Assembly (NCBI GenBank): GCA_037893245.1
Contig: JBAIAA010000261.1
Span: 2,108,001 to 2,172,000 of the forward strand
Direction: 5' to 3'
Source: Crossaster papposus
Lineage: Eukaryota; Echinodermata; Asteroidea; Velatida; Solasteridae
DNA: 64,000 nt
The notes beneath the pieces were generated by a model, which did not search any database, was not told where the DNA came from, and worked only from the letters and a program-made list of their open reading frames with translations. The position numbers and the translations under genes were made by a program. Below are positions 57,001-64,000 of the stretch, one piece after another. Within the stretch, counting starts at the first letter, position 1. The number at the start of each line of letters is the position of its first letter.

Positions 57001-59215
57001 AAAATCCACCCCGTACACTGCATAAACCTCTGGGCACAACCGAGCCGCCACGGCGGCTTTAGGACTTTTATTTGTGGTCGATTTTGTTTTCTATAATACT
57101 TTGTTTTTTCGAAAATCTGAAACAAAAAACGGCCATAAATATGGGTGATAAATTCAAACTCTCACGACTATCTTAAATTTTGAAGGAAAGCCGAAAGAAA
57201 GCCGTTTGACCTGAGCGTACAAGTTGCAACGTGATTGGCTCATTGCAGGAACAGAAAGCCTGGCCCCTAAAAATCCATGTACTGCATGTTGGTGCGCTGA
57301 CGTGTGGGAACGTCGAAATGTACATAAATTATATGCGACAACCGCCTTATTATACTGTCTATGTTTTTAGAAATCCTAGTGCGTGAACGAGAACAATGGA
57401 ATGACGTACGTATGGCGTAGCTAAAACATTCATGTTCTTTTCCGCAATTTGTCTCCGCTCCACTCGTTGTAAATTATACAAATCACACAGCGTTGTGCGG
57501 TAGGCATACAGGTATAGCTGCAGCTTATAGTAACGACGTTATATTCTCTGAAAGCTTCGTCTATATCACCGAACGTCCTTTGAGCTTTAGCTCTTCTTTA
57601 AGTTTGTCGTTGATCCAATCAAGATATTTCACCCGAGATTTTTCCAAATGGTTTTTGCAGTTGCAAATTTGTCTAGAGCTAAGTCGTGGGTTTTTTTGCT
57701 CTTCGTCCGCTTGTTTTTGTTTCATACTTGAAAATAAAAAGTTGAAGCCTGTAAAAATCCATGGCGATAATGACAGCGCCTCCTATCATCATAGCAATAC
57801 TTATACCATCCCTTCTTCTTTTTTACGGGGGGGGGGATACTGTTAGTGTTTTATTTATAATAAAACTAAAACTAAAATGAATGCAACTTATTGAAGCAAA
57901 TTAAACCAACACAGAAATTTGAAATATCCAAAAGGGATAACAAATACGAGGCAAGTGGTAGTGGTAACCCACAATCCTAGCACGATCGATGCGAATGATG
58001 TGCTGATCGTCAAGTTTCTTTAGTTTGAGTCCCCACGATGTGATCGTTCCAGGTACGGCTAAACTAGCTTTGAATATCGAGCTAGAGTCTAAAAGCGACG
58101 TTTATTATTATTATATCTTTCTGTTAATGAAACCAAGATCCCTCAAAAGCGCGGTAGGCACTGTAGCTCGCAAGCCTGAAGAAACCTGTAGAGAGAAGAC
58201 AATGAGAAGAAGGTACAGTTTTAGTGGTGGGAGGAAAACAAACCAGAAGAATATCCTGGGGAAAAACCACGGAGTCAGGCAGGGACTGAAAACCCAATCC
58301 ACATATTGGCCCAGGCGGGGTTCGAACCCGGTCTTCTTCGTATTTGGTCCACAGTGAATTTTATATATAATAATATAGAACTAGATAATATTGATTTTCA
58401 AACAAATATTATTTTTCAAACAGTCCGACCTTGAACTGAACTCTTTTGTTCGAGCTGCAGGCCGATATAAAACAGCGTGGTCTTGACTATCGTAGGTATT
58501 TTCCAAATTCTATCTAACAAAAGAACAACTTGCGGCTGTCAAAGTAGAGCCTGTAACTGTTTGTACTGTTTGTGATATAGAAGGTGGACCAGTTTCTGCC
58601 GTTGCCTACTACTAAACAAAACAAATATGAATAAGATTAAAACTGCTGCAAACTGCATACTGGCTGGAATGACCTGAAATATACAAATCAAATAAGTTAA
58701 GAGGGCCTAATATTTCGATCTTAACAAGATCTTCTTCAGAGACATAATGGCTGTGTATAAAAGAAACAAACATATATAGGGCAACATACAGCAATTAAAA
58801 TAGGTAAAATTGTGCAAATATCTGTAAAAAATAAAGTCCCAGTTAAATAATTGTTTCTGTAAACTTTAATAATTGTTGCCGATTGTAAACTGAACAAAAA
58901 CTGATTGACATCCGATTTTACGGTTTCTCTGTATTTTGCCTATAAACAATTTGAACCGTTATTAACGATAACAATATTTTTCTTTTTTAACTAATAACCA
59001 AAAATGGTATGCGATTACATTTTACAAATGATTAGTTAAATGAAATGAAACAACAGGAGGTGCTGTAAAATTACAACAAAATTGTTTACAGTGTAATTTA
59101 ACTTACATGTTTCGTTCAGATTGGCAAAGGACTGGAACTTGCAAATCCCCTTTCTCAGATCCTCGTTCTCCACCATTTTCCCGGGTTCCAAGTATCCATA
59201 CTTGGCCAGGTAGCT
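41688..59215 (-). CDS. Membrane-type matrix metalloproteinase gene (eight exons found)
   Basis: The eight exons join in frame at every junction (1,446 coding bases, 481 residues plus stop, first exon missing). Order of parts: propeptide, cysteine switch PRCGMPD, furin site RRAKR, catalytic domain with [11 protein letters not shown] and Met-turn LMAP, a short hinge, four hemopexin blades closed by a disulphide (VTCTG with WQGC), and a hydrophobic C-terminus suited to a GPI anchor. The family are zinc endopeptidases that cut matrix and surface proteins; furin in the secretory path activates the RXKR-containing members. An Arg-rich run (RRRRPRRR) in blade 4 is unusual. The ~17.5 kb gene has introns full of short transposons. 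Orthology to a particular vertebrate MMP is not decided; GPI types (MMP17/25-like) are a fair comparison. Confidence 0.92.
42053..42532. other. MMP intron stretch, nothing recognised
   Basis: Single-copy intron sequence up to the target duplication of the long foldback element (42524-42532). Confidence 0.4.
42953..42998 (+). CDS. Leader-peptide-like first exon in the left arm
   Basis: ATG at 42953 opens a hydrophobic leader ([15 protein letters not shown]) that runs straight into a strong donor (G, then GTAAGAG, at 42999). A TATA-like box (TTTATAAAATAA) is at about 42908, some 30 bases before TCAACACC. It looks like a promoter plus first exon, either captured from a host gene or part of the element's own lost gene. 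No following exon is identified. The diverged relative at 61132-61545 does not keep the leader. Confidence 0.4.
43240..43285 (-). CDS. Leader-peptide-like first exon in the right arm
   Basis: Exact mirror of the + strand copy at 42953-42998: ATG at 43285-43283, the same leader and the same donor. The two first exons therefore point toward each other across the 48-base centre. Confidence 0.4.
43931..44482. mobile_element. TTAA-flanked short transposon
   Basis: The ends TTAAAGGTAATATACACCAT and ATGGTGTATACTACCTTTAA are inverted, about 24 bases each, and both include TTAA at the border, as for piggyBac-type short elements. It contains a second foldback at 44141-44310. It sits in an MMP intron. 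Confidence 0.75.
44141..44310. mobile_element. Small foldback nested in the TTAA element
   Basis: GCACGATATGTGGCAGAG and CTCTGCCACATATTGTGC form inverted ends of about 28 bases with C- and G-runs just inside. It lies wholly inside 43931-44482, so it may be a later insertion or an internal arm. Confidence 0.6.
44662..44800 (-). CDS. MMP exon: hemopexin blade 2 end and blade 3 start
   Basis: Acceptor CTTTAG, phase 0 in, donor AAAG then GTAATA, phase 1 out. It encodes [25 protein letters not shown] and [17 protein letters not shown]. The D-A-A pattern and the W/Y-x-F strands are those of hemopexin blades. Confidence 0.92.
45007..45032. repeat. Poly-C tract in an MMP intron
   Basis: Almost pure C from about 45009 to 45030, broken by a single T, followed by CTATATCTGGGGGAG. 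Confidence 0.8.
45926..46071 (-). CDS. MMP exon: hemopexin blades 1-2
   Basis: Acceptor CTTCTGCAG, phase 1 in, donor TTCAAG then GTATGG, phase 0 out. It encodes [28 protein letters not shown] and [18 protein letters not shown]: the end of blade 1 and start of blade 2. Confidence 0.92.
47162..47272 (-). CDS. MMP exon: hinge and start of hemopexin domain
   Basis: Acceptor AACTTTTAG, phase 1 in, donor GAAG then GTAGGT, phase 1 out. It encodes a short hinge ([15 protein letters not shown]), the first disulphide Cys (VTCTG) and [17 protein letters not shown]. The hinge is only ~16 residues, at the short end for the family. Confidence 0.92.
47415..47573 (-). CDS. MMP exon: zinc-binding helix and Met-turn
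   Basis: Acceptor ATAATTGCAG, phase 1 in, donor CTATG then GTAATA, phase 1 out. It encodes [20 protein letters not shown], with the three zinc-binding histidines and the catalytic Glu, then LMAPIYYGY (Met-turn) and [14 protein letters not shown], the C-terminal helix of the catalytic domain. All key residues are present, so the enzyme should be active. Confidence 0.96.
47900..48282. mobile_element. TTAA-flanked short transposon
   Basis: The ends TTAAAGGGATTGTATACGTT and AACGTATATGATCCCTTTAA are inverted, with TTAA at both borders. A 42-base near-palindrome (48053-48094, centre ACTGCATGCAGT) lies inside. It resembles piggyBac-type short elements and sits in the MMP intron next to the zinc-helix exon. 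Confidence 0.78.
48531..48567. repeat. 18-base tandem pair
   Basis: TAGTTGGTCAGATACTCC is present twice in a row inside an MMP intron. The flanking 48283-49360 shows no exon or other element that I can support. Confidence 0.7.
49370..49760. repeat. Three degenerate ~125-base tandem copies rich in AGGTCA
   Basis: Each copy has AACTTGAA...CAATCAAAC, a GCAATATT phrase and ACTGAGGTCAAAAGTCA. In the last copy AGGTCA occurs at 49722, 49729 and 49737, as AGGTCA-A-AGGTCA-CG-AGGTCA. The first pair is a perfect direct repeat with one-base spacing, a known nuclear-receptor site type. It lies about 100 bases from the catalytic exon, inside the intron. Confidence 0.6.
49865..50069 (-). CDS. MMP exon: catalytic domain core
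   Basis: Acceptor GCGTGTACAG, phase 0 in, donor ACAGTG then GTGAGC, phase 1 out. It encodes [13 protein letters not shown], the segment [20 protein letters not shown] with structural zinc and calcium ligands, and [12 protein letters not shown]. Length and order are those of the family. Confidence 0.95.
50190..50300. repeat. ~27-base minisatellite, three copies
   Basis: The phrase CACATG(T/C)CAATCAAACCAAA with CCACGCC recurs about three times next to the catalytic exon. No function seen. Confidence 0.65.
50431..51113. mobile_element. Foldback transposon related to the long one at 42533
   Basis: The arms are roughly 50448-50740 and 50770-51100, around a central block that is itself inverted (TTGCACAAATGTGG and ACATTTGTGC). 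The outer part of the arms shares the phrases TCACGTGAACCCG, TTCCGAGGACATTCCA and AGCTCAAATAGCTACTC with 42660-42730, but the interiors differ and the leader exon is absent. The right end CAAGACTA matches the other element's end. The left end is eroded and I find no target duplication. Confidence 0.7.
51159..51905. repeat. ~42-base minisatellite, split by an insertion
   Basis: Units of about 42 bases with GGGCGGAGCC and GAGTTGCTCCGCAC run from about 51159 to 51483 and resume at 51820-51905. Because 42 is divisible by three, one frame stays open for 124 codons with a 14-residue period ([10 protein letters not shown] type). There is no start context or neighbouring exon to support a gene. Confidence 0.75.
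51484..51811. mobile_element. Foldback transposon with 8-base target duplication
   Basis: The ends CACTGACCTCTACAC and GTGTATAGAGGTCAGTG are inverted. The two halves, 51484-51629 and 51678-51811, are inverse copies, each with its own CACTGA and TCAGTG ends, around a 48-base centre. GGCGAAAC flanks both sides (51476-51483, 51812-51819). An eight-base duplication fits hAT-type insertion. It interrupts the minisatellite, so it is younger than that array. Confidence 0.85.
52223..53090 (+). pseudogene. Gypsy-type retrotransposon pol relic
   Basis: Frame-shifting translation shows the LTR-retrotransposon RT order: [58 protein letters not shown], the catalytic box as [18 protein letters not shown], and RRFLPTLL with LHALTNKS. 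There are at least three frame changes, a stop near 52730 and a deletion between the first and second RT blocks. No LTR is seen beside it. It is on the strand opposite to the host MMP gene. Confidence 0.85.
53440..54116. mobile_element. hAT-like short transposon
   Basis: The left end CAGGGGCGGATGCAGGATTT and right end GTCCGGACCC...CGCCCATG are imperfect inverted copies of the CAGGGGCGGAT type common among hAT non-autonomous elements. The interior is AT-rich in the middle and has no transposase. I did not find a matching eight-base flank. Confidence 0.55.
54117..55757. other. MMP intron, nothing recognised
   Basis: No MMP exon is missing here in frame terms, and no other gene or clear repeat is seen in these 1.6 kb. 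Confidence 0.4.
55758..56095. mobile_element. Foldback element with internal tandem copy, next to MMP exon
   Basis: The outer ends GTCACCACGAAGTAACAC and GTGTTACTTCGTGGTGAC are inverse. A ~100-base block (TTTCTGGCGTTTTCACGAAGT to ACTTCGTGAAAACTCG) occurs twice in direct order on the left and once inverted on the right. TTCACGAAGT or its complement appears at least six times. It ends 88 bases from the cysteine-switch exon. Confidence 0.75.
56183..56394 (-). CDS. MMP exon: cysteine switch and furin site
   Basis: Acceptor CTTTTCGTCCCAG, phase 1 in, donor TTTAAG then GTAAAG, phase 0 out. It encodes [19 protein letters not shown], where the Cys holds the active-site zinc in the inactive form, then a furin-type site RRAKR and the start of the catalytic domain ([24 protein letters not shown]). 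Confidence 0.96.
56425..56450. mobile_element. Single end of the 24196-type element
   Basis: CAGGGCCCAATTTCATAGAG, continuing with CTGCTT, matches the inverted end at 24196-24437. Only one end is present, about 30 bases upstream of the MMP splice acceptor. Confidence 0.6.
56460..56572 (+). mobile_element. SINE, 5' truncated
   Basis: Begins within a tRNA-like B box (GGTCGCAGGTTCAAGACCCG) and continues with TTTGTTCACTTTGAAATTTATG...GTGGTTTATTTG. The same tail follows the next SINE at 56708. Confidence 0.6.
56708..56848 (+). mobile_element. tRNA-derived SINE
   Basis: An A box (TAGCTCAGTTGATAGAGC) at about 56717 and a damaged B box (GGTCGCAGGTTTAATAAGTCC) at about 56756 give a tRNA-like head, followed by the same tail as at 56460. 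The B-box change means it is unlikely to be transcribed by RNA polymerase III. It is not a tRNA gene: the acceptor stem does not close. Confidence 0.7.
56849..59106. other. MMP intron, mostly unrecognised
   Basis: Contains at 58260-58335 a minus-strand phrase with a tRNA B-box form (CCGGGTTCGAACCCC), probably another SINE piece, and at 58700-58745 a minus-strand phrase (CTGAAGAAGATCTTG then CGAAATATTAGG) of the type seen at some retroelement ends. No exon seen. Confidence 0.4.
59107..59215 (-). CDS. MMP exon: propeptide
   Basis: Acceptor CTTTCAG, phase 0 in, donor ACAT then GTAAGT, phase 1 out. It encodes [12 protein letters not shown], typical of the start of MMP propeptides, then [17 protein letters not shown]. 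The split codon with the next exon reads TGT (Cys), where the family usually has Gly (TGELD type). The exon that should precede it with the signal peptide is not securely found. Confidence 0.93.
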
Positions 59216-60010
59216 CTGAAAGAAAGAAAAACGAGTCCATAAACTACTCTTTTGAAAATAGCCATTGGAACATTGTCCTTCTTAATTATAGGTTTTCCCG
59301 GCCAGTTTTGCAAAAATGGCGTTCAAATTCATCTTGATTGTGGCCAATTTGAAGCGAATTAGCTCTCTAGGCTGTTGTCGTTCCCGTGGTTCGTATTAGA
59401 TTTCAGACGTTCAAATTCGTCACATTTTGTCACATTTGACCAGGATAGTTGGAGCAACGATCTGACGAAGAGCGGTAATTTATTGCTTTTTTGGCAGCTA
59501 ATTCAACAGCCTAATCAAAATCTGACTGGTCGTCCTTGTTTAATAACGTTAAACACGTTTGATGATACGCCGTAAAACGTGCATAATGCATATTTTATGC
59601 AAAGTTTATGCGCGATATTTTCTATAAAATACAACCCCCCAAATCTACCCATTTGTGATAAATTAAGCAATTACCAATGGTGTAGTCTATCCTACATTTA
59701 AAGAAAACATGTAATAAGGTGTTTTTTTGCATAAATCAATAAAGTATAATGTTGACAACAACATTATGTGTGTGGTTGTGTTTATTTTCTGTGATAAATG
59801 GGGGGAAATAATTTTTGGTCAAACCACTCCGCCCCTCGAAAGGAAGCCTCATTAACATAAAACCTCGCGAGGGGTATGACGAAAATCGAGGCAGAGACTC
59901 GCCTCGCTGCTACCCGGCCTATCGTATACTGACTGCGCGCATTGCAACAAGTGTCCGTCTTTACATGGTTTTTCATTCTGAATCAGGGTAAAAATACAAC
60001 AGTTTTCGGT
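59216..60010. other. No gene recognised
   Basis: Probably the first MMP intron. No structured element seen. Confidence 0.4.
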
Positions 60011-60011
60011 C

Positions 60012-60179
60012 ATACCGACAAGTTGTGTAGCTGCTAGGTGTAGAAAAACTTTTAAGGAAGAAGTAAGGCTTCATTTGTTTCCAGCTGATCCTAGATATCG
60101 GAGGATTTGGACAGCCAAAGTAAAGAGCGAAGTGGTCCGGGCCTAGTGATTTTCGGCCCTTTGCAGCGAACATTTTGAG
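60012..60179 (+). pseudogene. Broken THAP zinc-finger domain
   Basis: The + strand gives PTSCVAARCRKTFKEEVRLH, then LFPADPRYRRIW and, after a frame change, FSALCSEHFE. The C-x4-C, the Trp, the AxxP-type loop and C-x2-H with F are THAP signatures (a DNA-binding C2CH finger). Two stops (TAG TGA) lie between, and a second shift is needed to read KWSGPSDF, so two small indels have broken the frame. THAP domains occur in P-element-type transposases and in host genes; the surroundings suggest a transposon relic. Confidence 0.7.
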
Positions 60180-61131
60180 CGGTCGTGCTTATAGCGCCTA
60201 TAGAGGGAACCCATCTTTATCCTCGCTCGAGTCCCGTGTCTAAATAAGAAATACTGTGATTCGAATTAGACGAATCAGTACTGTTTTCGTCGGATTCACC
60301 AAAAACCGAGAAAGAACTTCACGATCGTCCATGTGATATTCGATTACCGTGCACAAAGCGTACGCGATTCGTACACTGTGGGTGCATCAACACACAACAA
60401 TGTGCGTACGTGGCCACGCAAACCCGTCTCGTACCCTGACGTCGCGTACCGATTATCGAGAATTTGTTGTGGTCCTCAGTGGCCCCGAAAATTAAAAAGG
60501 GGGGGGGGTCAATTTTTGGACGGCAAATTACCACACTAAACGTACACTAAAACCAGTTTAATACACATAGGCCTAAATCTATTAAATTAAAACAAAAATT
60601 GCGTAATGAAAATGTTAGACTGCATGTTTCCTTTAACACAATGACAAACGCTTTTATTCTCTACTCCGAATTAATCAAAGTTTACATTATAGACTTGAAG
60701 CTTGTAAGTTAGCGGGCATTCTATGAGAAAAACGCCGAAAACTCAAGCTTAAAAAAAGAAATCGGCGCATTGCTGCCATATGAAATAAATATTTCGTATG
60801 CAATTAGTTTGGTTCCCAGACCCCATGTCATTTGGATTTTAAAAATAGGGTCCAGTAATCTTGCATAAATTACAGGGAAATCCATATCATAGGCCTATGT
60901 TATTTTTGTTGTTATGCATTGCGTATTAGGACTGAAGCCCGACCCTTAAATATGAAATTCAGTTTCCGGTGAGAATCGGACTTTTTCATATTATTGGTTG
61001 AACCCTCCCACGTGACCGGACCTCATTATCTCCAGTTATCCCATTATCCCATTATCTGTATCCATAAGCTTGCTCAATAGTCTGGTTTCGTAAACTGACA
61101 TGTTTGTTATGCCCAGACGTCTGAATTGTAG
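60180..61131. other. No gene recognised
   Basis: Includes a G-run at about 60500. No intact gene or clear element. Confidence 0.4.
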
Positions 61132-61545
61132 GGACGGTAGCCGTCGGCGACAAAAATAGATCACGGCGAACTGCAGGCAGCGTAACTATTTTTAGACGGT
61201 GCAAATATTCTAATTATAACGGGGTTTTTTCAAAAAAGCGCAATGCCTGCATTGGCTTTGAATAGTGGCATTTTGTCTGGTGTTGATTTTTGCCAATGCA
61301 AATTTTATTTTATGCAAACCAGAAAAGAGAATCTGGATCGATGGACATCATTAACAATGTTCACCTTACAAACTCCTAATTCCCGGAAACACTCGAACAC
61401 CACGAACGTTAAAGATAATACCCAACCGTCAATATAACGTATTCGAAAAACTTTAATCACGACTGTCGTGACATTGGCGGCTACCGGACCTAACGATTCG
61501 TCAAGAATAGTCTGAATTATTTAGTTTGGGAATCAGATAAATATA
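61132..61545. mobile_element. Diverged relative of the long foldback arm
   Basis: It matches the right arm of 42533-43705 in order: GGTAGCCGTCGGCGACAAAAA, TCTAATTATAACGG, CATTTTGTCTGGTGTTGA, TTTTATTTTATG, AACACTCGAACACCACGAACGTTA and TTTGGGAATCAGA. In the leader-exon region the ATG is kept, but the frame stops after 13 codons and the hydrophobic stretch is lost. Only one arm is clear. Confidence 0.65.
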
Positions 61546-62486
61546 TGTAGTGCTGGCCAATGAGTCCGGATTTTATTGATTCTGAAATTCATAATACGCA
61601 GGCAACAGGCCTCACCAATGTACATGTATATAATTTCGAAGGCGATGAGTTTCGAATGCGTCGAATGGCAAATAATAATTAAAGATAGGGAAATTACTGT
61701 TGAATATTCCAAAACGTATGCAGTTAAAAGGTTTGAAAGTTGTCTTCATGGAAACACTAATGATTTTGAGTACTTTTTGTGGTAAGACACGAGTAAGATT
61801 TTTGATAATCGTGTGTTCAATCATTCCTCCATAGTTCAATCACCGTAAAAAAAAAACGATTGAAAAAAATCAATGCTCGCGCGCAGGAGAACTAATCAAT
61901 GGCCTTTGGAGCTCGCTAGCTGTCGGTCCCCATACTTTCAGTGAGACAGGATCGGAGCATCCACTTCGCACGCAGTTTGCGTCAGATGACAGGTAAACTC
62001 GTAAAGTTTTTTGGTTTTTTTCGAAATTAAAAACAGATGACAAATAAACACATTATGAGCAAGGTCGACGCGTAATATCACACGCGCCCTAAAAAAGGCC
62101 CCACGCGAAAAAATATCTGCAAAAACATAGACAAAATTAGGTATTGGCATTTTGTAGTAGTTGCATTATCAAAAAATAATGTTTTTAATAAAAAAAATAC
62201 ATTTTTCGATGAAAAATAATCACACGACTGGGTCCGGTAAATTACAGAAAAATCTGGCGCAGACTGAACTGTTTAAAATGTATTATTTTATTGTCAATAT
62301 AGGGCGCTATTCATTTATTCTTTTATTTTAGGCATAATTCGGGCGTGTTTTTGTCGTAGATTTTCTCTTTTCTAAACAGTTCGTGGATGTAAAGCTATTT
62401 CTGTTCGGGACATCATAATATTAGATCTGGAAACTGCAAAGAATTATACATTTCTGCACAACAGACCATTAAATCTCGTCCCACTA
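61546..62486. other. No gene recognised
   Basis: Single-copy AT-rich DNA. No supported exon. Confidence 0.4.
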
Positions 62487-62727
62487 GGGGCCTTTTCGGA
62501 ACCGTTGCTTCGTCTTTGGCTTTGGCTTCGCCTCCGAATTCCGAAATACTGAGAAGCAAATAGAAATGGAAGAAAATTGAAATAGTCTAACTTCTGGGTT
62601 CACATCAATCGAGTGAATGTTTCTGAAGTACAACAGGCGTCAGAATGTGGCTGGAGATCGTGCAGTTGGAAATCAAAAATCGCCTTAAGCCAAAGACGAA
62701 GACGAAGCCAGGGATTCGAAAAGGCCC
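62487..62727. mobile_element. Short inverted-repeat transposon
   Basis: The ends GGGGCCTTTTCG and CGAAAAGGCCC are inverted, and inside them TTCGTCTTTGGCTT pairs with AAGCCAAAGACGAA. It is about 241 bases long with no coding capacity. Confidence 0.72.
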
Positions 62728-63362
62728 TATGATCCCACGGACTTGAATTGACTCAAGAGTTGGTTGAGTACTGATTGGCCATTGGCTGGACTGATTCGTT
62801 TCAAGGTCTTGTATTCAGGAATGCATGGCTATGTTAGGGATGTGTTGGCCATGCATAATAACCGCCACCCACGCTAGTTTGTTTAGCAGAATAATACGAA
62901 GTTTCTTGTAAACACTGAAACATGATGGACTTCACACTCGATTCGCAAAAAGTATGAACGTCATTTTCGCAACGAATAAATTTGTCACATCGCGCTGCGA
63001 ATTATTCGCGCCCAGTGTTTTTTTTATTTGTTATATATATATTGTAAACTTTAAAGAGGGTAGTTCTTTTCAGTTAACAAACTGCTTTCCAACAGCCCTC
63101 TAATTATAAGAATTACTTATCACTATACCATTTCATAAATATATTATTTTAAACAATTTGAAATATTAGGGCCTATTTAAAAATTGATAGATTAAGAAAC
63201 ACATAGAATTAAAATGGATACAAACATGTAAAGAGTTTAAACTGGTTAATAGCATTTAAGAAGAATTATTGCACTTTTAAACAATACAAATGATGTACGT
63301 ACAGATACAGATACATGCTTGGGTCTAATCATGCTACCATGCAGCAGATAGCCACACAGTAC
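62728..63362. other. No gene recognised
   Basis: AT-rich, with short TA runs near 63030. Nothing supported. Confidence 0.4.
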
Positions 63363-63446
63363 ATGTAAGTTAAACTCTGGAAGTGCCGCATTAACCATTA
63401 AAATAAAAAACACAACCACCTCCAAGGCCCAAGCATGTACACACAA
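63363..63446 (-). CDS. Weak candidate for the MMP signal-peptide exon
   Basis: A 28-codon stretch from ATG at 63446 begins with a hydrophobic leader (MCVHAWALEVVVFFILMVNA) and ends at a GT (CAT then GTACTG) in phase 0, which fits the propeptide exon at 59215. The donor is poor after its first two bases, and other exons could lie beyond the window. Position, strand and phase fit; the rest is inference. Confidence 0.27.
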
Positions 63447-64000
63447 AAATCATGACAAATGCAAATAGACTACACAAATATAATTAAGTTTAGTTAAAAT
63501 ATGGGTTTTTTTAGGTTTAGTTTGAAGGTCGTTAAGGATGGAGAGTTAGTAAAGTATAATAGCTTTAGTATAATTCGCACGATTAAAATTCGCATCGCAT
63601 TCGCATGAGGTATATAAACCGGCCTTCAGTCTGATGTTCATATCCATCTAAACTCGAAGGATTTCAAGTGTTAGGCGAGAACCTCACGTCTTCTACATTC
63701 TTTGAATTAGAACTTATTAATCTACTTTATTCTTTGCTAAGTGACGTGTATAGTACAACTATAGCGACAATAAACAGCCGCCGTATATAATATAGCCTAT
63801 TGGTTTGTTACTTTGTCTTTAGTTTGGCGAGGACGCCGTACTCTTTAATATACACTATCCGCATCACGTAGGAGTAAGGTTCAACATGAACATTAAAAAG
63901 ATCTAATGTGGAACTAACAATGCGAATATGCATGGTTGAAATTGCGAAGAAGTAAGATGGAACAATGACATTAAGCATGATTCATGGTCAAGATCGAACG
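63447..64000. other. No gene recognised; TATA-like word on + strand
   Basis: TATATAAA at 63611-63618 on the + strand stands in a mixed-composition stretch and could be a core promoter for something to the right. No start exon is visible before the window ends. Confidence 0.25.

Noticed and set aside
56831-57051. Pair of 64- and 71-codon frames on opposite strands
   Set aside because: Mirror frames of the same GC-rich stretch without motif or splice support.
58700-58745. Minus-strand CTGAAGA, stem, GAAA, similar to a hammerhead ribozyme core
   Set aside because: An extra base sits before stem II, and I could not find the partner strand and cleavage site for stem I.
63611-63640. Core promoter with TATATAAA and TCAGT
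   Set aside because: The spacing between the two words is about 17 bases, too short for a normal TATA-initiator pair, and no exon follows in the window.

Overview
The window is eukaryotic: genes are split by introns with normal splice sites, most of the sequence is repeat, and base composition is AT-rich. The gene families (a secreted C-type lectin-like protein and a membrane-type matrix metalloproteinase with four hemopexin blades) point to an animal. The mix of short transposons, together with scattered TAGGCCTA words, points to a marine deuterostome, most likely an echinoderm or a close relative. That assignment is inferred from repeat style, not proven.

Layout. From 1 to about 24 kb a ~13 kb block is present twice. 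Each block holds part of a tandem array (monomer ~1.45 kb), a flanking module with a retrotransposon tail and short perfect palindromes, and one intact lectin gene on the + strand (6533-7294 and 19569-20330). The lectins have a signal peptide, a C-type lectin-like domain and an unrecognised 90-residue tail. The lectin domains have diverged mostly by amino-acid-changing substitutions, while the tails are nearly identical. From 24.4 to 32.1 kb lies a second tandem array (long unit ~1.72 kb, short unit ~278 b). Its core is a diverged relative of the first array.

From 32 to 41 kb is a transposon graveyard: a broken piggyBac-type transposase, a decayed LINE reverse transcriptase, several hairpin elements, and a three-level nest in which one short transposon has landed inside another copy of its own family (36.2-38.4 kb).

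From 41.7 to 59.2 kb the minus strand carries a nearly complete matrix metalloproteinase gene of eight recognised exons (propeptide with cysteine switch and furin site, zinc-binding catalytic domain, four hemopexin blades, GPI-anchor-like C-terminus). The signal-peptide exon is not securely found; a weak candidate is at 63363-63446. The introns are packed with foldback elements. The most striking is a 1,173-base element at 42533-43705 with ~562-base, almost perfect inverted arms and a 9-base target duplication. Each arm carries a TATA-like box, a start codon, a short hydrophobic leader and a splice donor. Other intron guests are two TTAA-flanked short transposons, a split 42-base minisatellite, a Gypsy reverse-transcriptase relic and SINE pieces. 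From 59.2 to 64 kb are a broken THAP zinc-finger sequence, a diverged relative of the long foldback element, and another short inverted-repeat transposon.

The lectins and the metalloproteinase are not shown to act together. Lectins are secreted recognition proteins, and the protease would act at the cell surface on extracellular matrix or other proteins.
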